Part shown: piece after piece, positions 1 to 8,012 of the stretch | How positions within the stretch are numbered: the stretch's first letter is position 1 | Layout: each line of letters begins with the position of its first letter | Source of the DNA: a virus | Virus record (IMG/VR): IMGVR_UViG_3300042519_001321 | Coordinates: 1 to 54,066 of that record | Direction: 5' to 3' (one strand) | DNA length: 54,066 bases | Position numbers and translations under genes: made by a program | The notes under the pieces: generated by a model | Database searches by the model: none | Told to the model about the DNA's origin: nothing | The model's input: the letters and a program-made list of their open reading frames with translations, nothing else

Positions 1-599
1 TCGCCCCATCCGCAACTATAAATACCCTTTTCTTTTAAGTTGTTATCATCGAGAATCTTTTTTGTAAAATAAATTCGTTCTTTTCTAGCTAGTCTGCCTA
101 AACTTAAATAATAATATGATCTATTTTTAGAGGTAGTATTATGTTCTGTAGGATACCCAGCAGTATGATTATTATTTAATATTTGAAAAAACATGTTTCC
201 GGTCTTATGAAATATTTCAATATCGTCAACATGAGCATAAATGAACCCTGCGGTTAAACCACCATCAACCCATATAATTTTTTTGTAGCCATAGTTTTTA
301 ATAATGTCAAAAACAACATTCCAATAAACAGAATTAAGTGCTTCACTTAGATAACCAACCATAATGTAATCTTTTTTAGGCAGTTTCTCTAACGCAGCCC
401 GAGTGTATGCAGGCATGCTAAATTCTGTCATGCATTGATAATCTATAATATTAAAAGTCTCTGTATTATCTAATAAATTATATAATTCATTGTAACCTTG
501 ATCACAATAAATGATATCGATACCTTGGCGAGTGACGCCTTTAGTTAACCGGAACGGATCAGGTAGTACTCCTGTTACATTATTAGTCTCAGTATTCAT
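1..599 (-). CDS. Possible glycosyltransferase-like protein, C-terminus cut by window edge
   Basis: An open frame starts at an ATG at 599 and runs to the left edge without a stop, giving about 199 residues of N-terminal sequence. A GGA seven bases before the ATG could serve as ribosome binding site. The ATG overlaps the last 11 bases of the upstream radical SAM gene, so translation is probably coupled. I see no catalytic motif. The last visible stretch, around residues 155-199 (the segment LSLGRLARKERIYF followed by GIYSCGWG), resembles the middle of the protein at 3160-4317 (FVGRPNFQKNIIVKWY), so both may belong to one unannotated phage family that looks like GT-B glycosyltransferases. That relationship is judged by eye. 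The gene is the last visible member of the enzyme cassette. Confidence 0.75.
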   Translation of the reverse strand, partial: MNTETNNVTGVLPDPFRLTKGVTRQGIDIIYCDQGYNELYNLLDNTETFNIIDYQCMTEFSMPAYTRAALEKLPKKDYIMVGYLSEALNSVYWNVVFDIIKNYGYKKIIWVDGGLTAGFIYAHVDDIEIFHKTGNMFFQILNNNHTAGYPTEHNTTSKNRSYYYLSLGRLARKERIYFTKKILDDNNLKEKGIYSCGWG

Positions 600-1833
600 G
601 TTTAAATCCGTATTTCTCTACCATTTCTATTAGTTCAGGAAAAACAGTTCGCCAAGTTAAATTAGCAGGATGCTCACGTTGCTTATCGAGTTGATCATTA
701 TACTTGCAGAATTGCTCCCACTTAGTCTCATCCCAACTGTCATTTTCAAATAACCCTGTTATATTTGAAAAATGCACACCGTTACCATATTTTCCGTTTC
801 TATATTTTGTAATAATTTCTTTTCTTACTTCAGGTGGTAGTACAGCCGGACTTAAAAAGTCTGGATCATAAACAAAGTTCATGTCAACAGGTACTTGTGC
901 CCAATCTAAAAATTCTTCTAGATAAGCAAAATTGTATGCACTAACAGTTTGCGTGATTCGCACAGTTAACTCAGTCTGCATTAACGTATTTAAATTGTTT
1001 CTAACGTCAGCCCAATATGTAGGATAACGTATATAATGATTGCGAATATTTAAATCGTCGATACTAGGACATACACGAGTTTCTTTAAATTCACTCCACA
1101 GTGGAATAGCTTGCTCTGGTAAGTTAGTCATATTGATGTTGTACCACAGTGTGATATTCTTACTGCGACCGCTTTCTACTAGCTTGCGTAAGTATTTCCA
1201 GTGAGCTTTAATCAGTGTAGGCTCACCGCCGTTAATGTATAGTACTTCCATGTTAGGCGCACAGTTATACAAGTCTTCATAGAACGCATCATCTTCAGGC
1301 CACCTGAAGTCATTCTTGTGATCTAACCAACTATAGCCGTCATTTACGAAATCAAGCGTTTCAACCAATTCTTTATAGTCACGGCGCCATTGACTACTAC
1401 TTGCTGGATTGCAAGTGCGACACCGAACATTGCAAACATTGCCAAGCCTAAGCTCAACAAAACGCAAATCAAGAGGAATGCCCCCGTTAGCGTCAGTACT
1501 GCTAGCAGCCCAAGAAAGGCTTCTGTGAGGGTACTGTTCGATTTCATGTACACGTTTGCTGCGTATTCCCTTATCTTCTTCATCATAACACCTCGTACAC
1601 GCAGCAGGTTTTTCATCATTTAACATCTGCTGCCTAATTTCTTTGAAATAATCACTGTTCATGTGAGTATCGATATTGTGATCATTTAAGTTAAAAAACT
1701 CATCACGATCGTTTCCGTAGTTTCTAGCGCGGTTCTTTCCGGCGGTGTGGTCGCTAATACAACATGGTGTGACTCCCCCGTGAGGGTGAGTGCCTAAATG
1801 TATCCATGGTAGAGGACAGTAGGTTTTACTCAT
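589..1833 (-). CDS. Radical SAM protein with N-terminal SPASM/twitch-like cysteines (paralogue 1)
   Basis: This 414-residue protein has the radical SAM signature CxxxCxxC at Cys134, Cys138 and Cys141, which binds the catalytic [4Fe-4S] cluster, followed by a GGEPT motif near residue 202 that normally contacts SAM. Before the core are four further conserved cysteine positions: Cys6 in CPLPW, the Cys24-Cys25 pair, and Cys79 and Cys82 in CTRCYDEE. They resemble half of a SPASM/twitch auxiliary cluster domain, which in most families lies after the core. The C-terminus carries WRTVFPEL (about 394-401), shared with other paralogues here. The ATG overlaps the stop of the preceding radical SAM gene by four bases (ATGA). 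The substrate is unknown; the family performs radical chemistry on peptides, sugars and other molecules. Confidence 0.92.
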   Translation of the reverse strand: MSKTYCPLPWIHLGTHPHGGVTPCCISDHTAGKNRARNYGNDRDEFFNLNDHNIDTHMNSDYFKEIRQQMLNDEKPAACTRCYDEEDKGIRSKRVHEIEQYPHRSLSWAASSTDANGGIPLDLRFVELRLGNVCNVRCRTCNPASSSQWRRDYKELVETLDFVNDGYSWLDHKNDFRWPEDDAFYEDLYNCAPNMEVLYINGGEPTLIKAHWKYLRKLVESGRSKNITLWYNINMTNLPEQAIPLWSEFKETRVCPSIDDLNIRNHYIRYPTYWADVRNNLNTLMQTELTVRITQTVSAYNFAYLEEFLDWAQVPVDMNFVYDPDFLSPAVLPPEVRKEIITKYRNGKYGNGVHFSNITGLFENDSWDETKWEQFCKYNDQLDKQREHPANLTWRTVFPELIEMVEKYGFKHEY

Positions 1834-3167
1834 ATAAATGAACCTTTAGCTACAGCGCCGTATTTAGGATCAGCTAATGCTTTAGCATAATGAAAATCGT
1901 AATCAAAATAAGGTTTGATTATTTCGTATAGCTCGGGGAATGTTGTTCTAAAGTCCTCTCCCCTATATAGATCACCAGCAACTATTTGTTGCATAAACAT
2001 TCTACGGCGGACTGCCATCTCGGTTTCTACTGTAATATTTGGATCGGGTACATCACTCCAGTCGCGCATTGGTATAACAACTTCTTCTAACGGTGTCAGC
2101 ACATGATTAATAATACCTTTAATCTGCCCTTCAATTGATGGATTAGGAAAAGTTATATTTTGTAACGGCGCAACAATACGTGATTTTACGAATTCTTCAA
2201 ACACATTACTGTTGTACCAGCTAGGGAAATGAACCATGTTAAAGAAAATTTCAAAGTTAGGCCAGCGAGTTGAGAATACATCAATATATTCTTTAAGGTA
2301 CATAACATTCATTGCAGACACAGTACATGTGATGCTTACGTAAATTTCTTTGTTTGTGTGTAATGTATGGAAGTGATCTAAATTAGCACTAACAATATCC
2401 CAATCTGCTCCGTGACGGAGATATTCGAAACGTTCTTTTGATGCTGCATCAATACTAACACCAAATCCTACATCTTTGAAGTTTGCAATCAATTTACCTA
2501 CTAGATCTGTATGCAGTTGTGTACCGTTTGTACTAAAGTTTAGAGCAATATCTTTAGAAATTCCGCGGTCAATAAGTTTTTCTGCAAAGGCTTTAAACTC
2601 TTTCATGTACAGAGGTTCGCCGCCCATAATTTCTAGATACTTAATATCCTTAATCCAGTCGTCCATCTCAGTCCAAAACTTTGCATTTTCCATGTCGTCC
2701 ATAGGAATTTGCACCGTTTCTTTTAAATATGGTAAGCCGCGATCTTCTGATTCTTTGACCCACTTACTGCTGTAGTTAGGATTGCAGGTTCTGCATTTGA
2801 TATTACATGTTGTTCCTAAGATGAGCTGAAAATCCTGTGGCATTTCTGGTTCAACAGAATAATCAATTTCTTCATAGCGCCATTTAGCATAGCCATTATA
2901 CATTTCACGCTTAGACTGTTTACCATTTGCTTCATCTTGCCAACAGTGTTTACAATTTGTAGGTAATTTTCCTTCGCGAATTTCTTGGCGAATGTTTTTA
3001 TAGTAGTCGCTGTGGAAAATATCCCTTACGCTAGTACTGCCCAAAGTAAACGGATCACCGTTTGTGTCGTAGACCCGCTCTTGTGCGATGCAGCAAGTCC
3101 TTACAAAACCGCCAGGTTCGTTGCTCATGTGCTTCCAGAGCAAGCTACAATATCTAGGTTCAGACAT
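1830..3167 (-). CDS. Radical SAM protein with N-terminal SPASM/twitch-like cysteines (paralogue 2)
   Basis: The protein has 445 residues. The radical SAM CxxxCxxC is at Cys121, Cys125 and Cys128 (CNIKCRTCNP) and the SAM-contacting GGEPL is near residue 182. The N-terminal auxiliary cysteines are Cys7, the pair Cys25-Cys26, and Cys72 with Cys75 (CKHCWQDE). The C-terminal part contains FRTTFPELYEII, matching the FPE motif of the neighbouring paralogue. The start ATG overlaps the end of the glycosyltransferase-like gene by eight bases and the stop overlaps the next radical SAM gene by four, so the genes are tightly coupled. Group membership by layout is closest to the gene at 589-1833. Substrate unknown. 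Confidence 0.92.
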   Translation of the reverse strand: MSEPRYCSLLWKHMSNEPGGFVRTCCIAQERVYDTNGDPFTLGSTSVRDIFHSDYYKNIRQEIREGKLPTNCKHCWQDEANGKQSKREMYNGYAKWRYEEIDYSVEPEMPQDFQLILGTTCNIKCRTCNPNYSSKWVKESEDRGLPYLKETVQIPMDDMENAKFWTEMDDWIKDIKYLEIMGGEPLYMKEFKAFAEKLIDRGISKDIALNFSTNGTQLHTDLVGKLIANFKDVGFGVSIDAASKERFEYLRHGADWDIVSANLDHFHTLHTNKEIYVSITCTVSAMNVMYLKEYIDVFSTRWPNFEIFFNMVHFPSWYNSNVFEEFVKSRIVAPLQNITFPNPSIEGQIKGIINHVLTPLEEVVIPMRDWSDVPDPNITVETEMAVRRRMFMQQIVAGDLYRGEDFRTTFPELYEIIKPYFDYDFHYAKALADPKYGAVAKGSFI

Positions 3168-4317
3168 CTACTAATTCCTCTTTTTCATTATAAATCTTGT
3201 AAGCTAGGTTATAATTATAATCTAAAATTTCTTGTACTTGTGGTGATTGAATTCTTTCCTGCAATTCACTAAAAGACATAGACAGTGTTGATTCAACTTG
3301 ATCAAGTATAGCAGTTAGCCTGTCATAAAAATTTTCTATACTATCATAACTTTCATCAAACAAAATTCCATCAAATGTTTTAAATCCCCAAGATTTAAAT
3401 TGTTTTAGTGAATGAGGCATACCAAGTCGAATAAATGGAACTTTTAATAATACACATTTAAACGTTTTTTCTGATATCATATCTTCCTTCCACCATTTAT
3501 TGGCTTGTTTAAACCTCAAGTAGTCATCGTAATTATTAAAGTCTTCGTTTTCTAAATAGTCAACAGTAAAATTAAATAATCCTTTAGAAAAATACGAACT
3601 AAATTTAGTTGAGTCGCCACCCCAAGGTAATGTTAGATCGGGATGTTCTTGTTTTCCTGTTTCAACAGAACCAGGTAGTTCTTTAAGTTTTTCAACATTA
3701 ATATTTAAACTACTAGGTGGTGTATAGTTATCATATAAAAATGTTGAAACAATATCATGTTCTAATAAAGAATCCTTAATAGTATCTAAATACCATTTTA
3801 CGATGATATTTTTTTGAAAATTAGGTCTCCCAACAAACATCGACATTTTTTTATCTGCAATAGTAGATGACTTAGTGTACCCGCGGTCTATAAGTTTTGC
3901 TAACCAGAATCTTTTACTTTGACTTTTAACTGTCATTCTGTTAGTAATAGAATTTTTGTCGCACCAATTATTATAAGTTTCTCTGCCATATACATTAGAT
4001 GTTAATAGTATTATATTTGTAATATTAAACTTTAGTTTTGCAGATAAATTATGTAAAAATTCAAACCACGATAGTTCTTTTTTTAAATGAATATGATCAG
4101 TATTTAAAAATGTTATAGGTTCATGGATATAGTCTAGTATTATATTTTTGTTAGGAAATTTTATACTTACTTCTTCGAGTAGTTTTTTTAATTTAAATTC
4201 AATATTGCCCTTACAATTAAAAAGAAACCCACCATGCAAATTAACATAATAAGAAGTTAGGGGAGAGTGAACTCCCCTAACTCTCATGTTTTTTGTTATT
4301 GCTTTTTGCAATAACAT
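3160..4317 (-). CDS. Possible GT-B-like glycosyltransferase of an unannotated phage family
   Basis: The 385-residue protein has no motif that proves its function. Its middle (about residues 160-190, MFVGRPNFQKN) and C-terminal third (SEKTFKCVLLKVPF, then GFKTFDGILFDESYD) follow a pattern I associate with unannotated proteins in glycan clusters of large phages, whose layout recalls the donor-binding half of GT-B glycosyltransferases. It sits between the nucleotide-sugar dehydrogenase, with which it shares a TAATG stop/start, and a radical SAM gene, which it overlaps by eight bases. That context supports a role in glycan assembly. The assignment is an inference. The partial gene at the left edge may be a paralogue. 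Confidence 0.8.
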   Translation of the reverse strand: MLLQKAITKNMRVRGVHSPLTSYYVNLHGGFLFNCKGNIEFKLKKLLEEVSIKFPNKNIILDYIHEPITFLNTDHIHLKKELSWFEFLHNLSAKLKFNITNIILLTSNVYGRETYNNWCDKNSITNRMTVKSQSKRFWLAKLIDRGYTKSSTIADKKMSMFVGRPNFQKNIIVKWYLDTIKDSLLEHDIVSTFLYDNYTPPSSLNINVEKLKELPGSVETGKQEHPDLTLPWGGDSTKFSSYFSKGLFNFTVDYLENEDFNNYDDYLRFKQANKWWKEDMISEKTFKCVLLKVPFIRLGMPHSLKQFKSWGFKTFDGILFDESYDSIENFYDRLTAILDQVESTLSMSFSELQERIQSPQVQEILDYNYNLAYKIYNEKEELVDV

Positions 4318-5600
4318 TATCTAGTATTGCCATAATGAACAACAGTTACACCCTCTAAGTGCGGTGTCTTACGCCATGGATCAACCACAACACTGCTAGC
4401 AGCAAAGTTAAGAGCTGTGCCATTAGCTGTTGCTACCGTGAGTGCTTCATCAGCACCGGTAACTCGATGATCAGCATACCAACCTTTTACAAAGTCTAGC
4501 TGTTCACCGTAAGTGATCTGCGGATTGTGTGCTAGTAAATAAACTGCCGGGCTAGATAGAACGTCAGCCGGAGGTACTTCTCCCATTACTTCATCTAAAT
4601 AATAAAGTTTAGCACCTAGCTGTTCTACATAATGTCCAACTAACATACTACTACTACCGGCATCATACGGTACTAAAGGCTTGTATGCTTTACCTACAAT
4701 AATAACAGGCTTGCCGTCAGCAAGTTCAACTAACTTTTTAGCCATGTTTTCTGCTTGTACTTCACGTGAGCGCATCACAGCGTCAAATAAGTCGTAGCCT
4801 AAGTCTAGCCTTTCAGCTAGATGACGTAGTGCAATATTATCGCGAGGATGACATGCACCACCATCGCCCATACCAGGCTTCATGTAACCAGGTCCCATAA
4901 TGCGTCTGTCGCTTGATGCTAGTGCATCGCAAACTACTTCGGCATTAACATGACCTAGCTTCTCTGCTACGTCTTGAATCATATTTACTAGACTTACTTT
5001 AGCACTAATAAATGTATTATAGAACACTTTAATACACTCGGTTTCCTCCCACGTGCCAATGATATAACGTGGTTCGTTCTGCATAATAGTCTTGTAGAAG
5101 TCTACAAGTTCCTTTGCATCACCTGTTTCACTGCCATCTTCTGTGCCGATCATAACCATTTCTGGGTTAACCATGTCCCACTTAACAGTACCCATAGCAA
5201 TTAAGTACGGGTTATAAATGAAACGTGCATTAGTTATTAATGGTTGCAATTGACTGCGAACTGTACCTGGTAGCACAGTCGAAATAAGAACAATTAACTG
5301 AGAGGGGGTTGCAACAGCATTTACCTGACGTAGTACATCTTTAACTACACTGTAGTCAAAGTCTTTGTTGGGTAAATGGCTGGTAGGTGCTTTGCCATCA
5401 TATTGTGGGTCATGCGGCGTTTCCACTGCAATGAATACAATATCTTGCCCTTGCACCGCCTGCTCTAAGTTGGGGACCATCTTAAAGTTTTCTGGGGTGC
5501 GGGCAGAGATATCGTACCCTACAACATCATGTACCTCGGCAACCATCTCGGCGCAGGCTTGTCCTAACTTGCCTACTCCAATAAATCCGATTGAGGCCAT
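4317..5600 (-). CDS. UDP-glucose/GDP-mannose dehydrogenase family protein
   Basis: The family oxidises the C6 hydroxyl of a nucleotide sugar to a uronic acid in two NAD-dependent steps. The 427-residue protein opens with a Rossmann GxGxxG (GVGKLG, residues 8-13). The middle has IKVFYNTF around Lys191-Asn195, matching the conserved Lys/Asn segment of UDP-glucose dehydrogenases, and the catalytic cysteine is Cys250 in GGACHPRD, corresponding to the usual GGSCFPKD. The C-terminal third is the UDP-binding domain, with LVGKAYKPLVPYD-like features. An AGGAG lies just before the ATG. A late-promoter-like box at 5644-5651 precedes it, so it probably heads the last transcript of the cassette. UDP-glucose is the most likely substrate but GDP-mannose or UDP-HexNAc cannot be excluded. 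Confidence 0.9.
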   Translation of the reverse strand: MASIGFIGVGKLGQACAEMVAEVHDVVGYDISARTPENFKMVPNLEQAVQGQDIVFIAVETPHDPQYDGKAPTSHLPNKDFDYSVVKDVLRQVNAVATPSQLIVLISTVLPGTVRSQLQPLITNARFIYNPYLIAMGTVKWDMVNPEMVMIGTEDGSETGDAKELVDFYKTIMQNEPRYIIGTWEETECIKVFYNTFISAKVSLVNMIQDVAEKLGHVNAEVVCDALASSDRRIMGPGYMKPGMGDGGACHPRDNIALRHLAERLDLGYDLFDAVMRSREVQAENMAKKLVELADGKPVIIVGKAYKPLVPYDAGSSSMLVGHYVEQLGAKLYYLDEVMGEVPPADVLSSPAVYLLAHNPQITYGEQLDFVKGWYADHRVTGADEALTVATANGTALNFAASSVVVDPWRKTPHLEGVTVVHYGNTR

Positions 5601-5622
5601 TTGTATCTCCTAATTTTTTAAA

Positions 5623-5638
5623 TACAGTTTTAACTGTA
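5623..5638. repeat. Short inverted repeat in the dehydrogenase leader
   Basis: TACAGTT and AACTGTA form a perfect seven-base inverted repeat separated by two bases. It lies between the late-promoter box at 5644-5651 and the start codon at 5600. It could be a protein binding site or a weak RNA hairpin; two bases are too few for a tight RNA loop without opening the top pair. Confidence 0.45.
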
Positions 5639-5643
5639 CGCAA

Positions 5644-5651
5644 TATTTATC
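5644..5651 (-). promoter_or_regulatory. T4-like late promoter box (GATAAATA)
   Basis: The minus strand reads GATAAATA, which fits the NATAAATA late-promoter pattern of T4-like cyanophages. It lies in the 69-base gap between the radical SAM gene ending at 5670 and the dehydrogenase starting at 5600, and leaves a leader of roughly 38 bases containing an AGGAG ribosome binding site. The position in one of the few intergenic gaps of the cassette supports function. Confidence 0.65.
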
Positions 5652-5669
5652 AGGAGATTTTTATATTGT

Positions 5670-7064
5670 TTAATGTTTTGGTTCACGCATCCACCAATCA
5701 TACAACTCTGGATCAGCAGCATATATGTTTTCGATACGTAGGGGCTGATCAGGACGGATATCAGCAATCTTATCCTGCCAGTTACGTCCTTTAAAAAATG
5801 ATTCTTCTGCCTGATCGGGCCACTGTTCTTGGAACGTAGGTGTTACTAGCATATTCTCTAATTCACGTATTAGAGTCTGTTGCTTGTGTGTAGCTCTAGG
5901 CACAATGTAATCTAAATTATCTTTGATAATACGATCTAAAATGTGCCGCGGTAATGCCATAGGACTGAATACGATATCAGGGTGGAACGCAAACATACGT
6001 TTAGTTTCAATCTTAACATCTAGTTCCAGTGCATAGTTAAAGAAGGTTTTAAGGTCAAACAGGCCTGGACCTGTTAGTGTAAGATCCATAAGCATACGAT
6101 CTTTGCCACCGGGTAATGCCACACCTTCTCGGAAGTTCTGGTCCCATTCTTTCCATTTAAGTCCAGTACGAACAAATTCACCGATAGACCCAGTGCCATC
6201 AATACTAGCACACATAGTCCAATCTTTAGCTTTAGGTAGCCAATCGTACAAATAATGATTATTAAATCTAATTCTGCTTAAGTTACTATTATAGCGCAAA
6301 TGTACTTTCTTTAAATTATCATCTTGTGCAAGTCGATCCATAGCACGCCAATGTATGTCGTACATTAATGGCTCTCCGCCAACCCAATAAATTTCTTCTA
6401 CAACTCCACTGCAAATAGCAGCCCAAAATTCTTCCTCAACTACTTCTTTTTGGAATCGGTTAATGATTGTCTTATTCTCCGGGACCATAAAGGGCTGATT
6501 GGTTGAGTTCCATAATCCGTGCTTTCGTTTCTCTGCTTCCCAGCTCGACGAAAGAGGCTCACCACACGTACGACACTTAAAATTGCATAAATTACTGACC
6601 CTATAGTCAAAGCTAATAGGAACCATATTAGTACGTCCATCATCATCTGTCTCCTCAAATGCTTGTTCTATTTTATCTTTAAATAGAAATCCTGTAAACC
6701 ATTGGCGATATGTGCTTTGACTTAGAATACTGTCGTTGCACACTGCACACTGGGGGATTGTTTCACCAGCCATTAGCTTCTTGCGAATATCCATCATATA
6801 GGGACTATTCCAGTGCTCGTCTAGGCTAATGGGTTTGTAATCATCGATAGTACCCACATCCTTGTACTTACCAGTGCTTTTATCATTGCTAGCGTCAATG
6901 TATTGACGCTGCATCATGTGTTCTTCCCGACTAGCACAACACATTCTACGCTCGCTCTGCGGACTAATATATGTATGTGTCCATGGTGCCATGCAGAATG
7001 TTCTGTTAGGTGACTCAGGGCTCATTTGCCCGTGTTCCCAAATTGGTTTAATTTTGTTTGTCAT
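5670..7064 (-). CDS. Radical SAM protein with N-terminal SPASM/twitch-like cysteines (paralogue 3)
   Basis: The protein has 464 residues. The radical SAM motif is Cys160, Cys164 and Cys167 (CNFKCRTCGEP), and GGEPL follows in YWVGGEPLMYD. The N-terminal module is Cys24 in CMAPW, the pair Cys42-Cys43, and Cys106 with Cys109 in CAVC. It resembles paralogues 1 and 2 but has a longer N-terminal extension, an insert before the core, and a diverged C-terminal end in which the FPE motif has become ADPELYDWW. The ATG overlaps the Smr-like gene by four bases (ATGA). It is probably the last gene of the transcript beginning near 14153. Confidence 0.92.
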   Translation of the reverse strand: MTNKIKPIWEHGQMSPESPNRTFCMAPWTHTYISPQSERRMCCASREEHMMQRQYIDASNDKSTGKYKDVGTIDDYKPISLDEHWNSPYMMDIRKKLMAGETIPQCAVCNDSILSQSTYRQWFTGFLFKDKIEQAFEETDDDGRTNMVPISFDYRVSNLCNFKCRTCGEPLSSSWEAEKRKHGLWNSTNQPFMVPENKTIINRFQKEVVEEEFWAAICSGVVEEIYWVGGEPLMYDIHWRAMDRLAQDDNLKKVHLRYNSNLSRIRFNNHYLYDWLPKAKDWTMCASIDGTGSIGEFVRTGLKWKEWDQNFREGVALPGGKDRMLMDLTLTGPGLFDLKTFFNYALELDVKIETKRMFAFHPDIVFSPMALPRHILDRIIKDNLDYIVPRATHKQQTLIRELENMLVTPTFQEQWPDQAEESFFKGRNWQDKIADIRPDQPLRIENIYAADPELYDWWMREPKH

Positions 7065-7282
7065 ATCTTATATATATCTATTATACCGTATTGAACCATA
7101 GTAGTTGTTGCTATGTTATGTTTCTTAACTACATCGAGTACTAAGTCAATCATTTTTTGACTGTTGCCGCAGATAATTTTTAGTGGTAATATATCTTGAT
7201 TCATAAAAATGAAATTCTCTACAAGTCGATCTACTTCATGGTGCCGTATTCCGTGTAAATCAAGTATATTGTTGTTATCCAT
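7061..7282 (-). CDS. Small Smr-domain-like protein
   Basis: The 73-residue protein consists almost only of a segment resembling an Smr (small MutS-related) domain: LDLHGIRHHEVDRLVENFI matches the conserved LDLHG helix, and IICGNSQKM stands where the family has a HGxG loop. That loop is altered, so nuclease activity is doubtful. Smr domains nick DNA or cut RNA in other proteins. The gene overlaps the NeuB-like gene upstream by eight bases and the radical SAM gene downstream by four, so it is embedded in the cassette; its role there is unknown. Confidence 0.7.
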   Translation of the reverse strand: MDNNNILDLHGIRHHEVDRLVENFIFMNQDILPLKIICGNSQKMIDLVLDVVKKHNIATTTMVQYGIIDIYKI

Positions 7283-8012
7283 TAGCTGCTGCCAATATTT
7301 CTAAGTTTTTAAAAAAGTCATAAAACTGCTGTGGAGTAAGAATACTAGTGTTATCGCTATCTTCGTCACCTAAATACTTTTCAATATAGTCTACGTTCTT
7401 ATACGCAACTGCTACACTAGGAAACACACCCTGATCTTTACTTTCGTAACCCACTATATATGTCTTCTTTAGCAGTTGATCTATATTATGTAGTTTCAAA
7501 TCTTCTAATTTAGGAGGAAAATCATCTGTTGTGTAATACACTGTTACTTTATGTTTGTGCGGAAATAAAACATTAGCATCTTCTAAGTGCTTATAATTAA
7601 AAATAATTTTACTAAAATTATCTTTACAAAAACGACTAAGCTCATAAATGTTTATTGCACTGTGATGTAATTTTATAGTTGTAGCATTGCAGTATTCTTT
7701 AACAAACTCTGCTGCTGCACTATCAGTTACGCTCCATATTACTGGGATACCAATTTGATCTGCAAGTTTAGCAACACGTGAAGCAGTCTCCTTATCGAGC
7801 TCACTTCTTTTAGCTACTTCTATATAAGGCAAATGCCCCCAGCGACTGGGTATCGAAACATATTTTTTATTCTCGTCTATAAGCAATGTAGGAGTACTTT
7901 TAGTAATAACAACAGCATCAGCATTACACTGTGCTGCTGCTATTAGCCGCGTTTCTAGCACATTGATATCATTTTCGTGCCCTACTCCTATATTTGCGTA
8001 TAGCTTAACCAT
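7275..8012 (-). CDS. NeuB-like (sialic-acid-synthase family) protein, truncated
   Basis: The 245-residue protein has the layout of the N-terminal TIM barrel of N-acetylneuraminate synthase and relatives, which condense phosphoenolpyruvate with an amino sugar. The start ANIGVGHENDINVLETRL, then AAAQCNADAVVITKS, parallels the family's IGxNHxGD and GADAVKFQ segments; SIPSRWG followed by RSEL and a later strand IPVIWSVTD also fit. It lacks the C-terminal SAF/antifreeze-like domain and about 100 residues of the usual length, and the metal and substrate residues are not all visible. It may be an active minimal form, a binding protein or a decayed enzyme. It overlaps both neighbours by eight bases. 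Confidence 0.65.
   Translation of the reverse strand: MVKLYANIGVGHENDINVLETRLIAAAQCNADAVVITKSTPTLLIDENKKYVSIPSRWGHLPYIEVAKRSELDKETASRVAKLADQIGIPVIWSVTDSAAAEFVKEYCNATTIKLHHSAINIYELSRFCKDNFSKIIFNYKHLEDANVLFPHKHKVTVYYTTDDFPPKLEDLKLHNIDQLLKKTYIVGYESKDQGVFPSVAVAYKNVDYIEKYLGDEDSDNTSILTPQQFYDFFKNLEILAAANG

Noticed and set aside
17-24. TATAAATA on the plus strand
   Set aside because: It lies inside a minus-strand coding region and no plus-strand gene follows, so it is probably chance.
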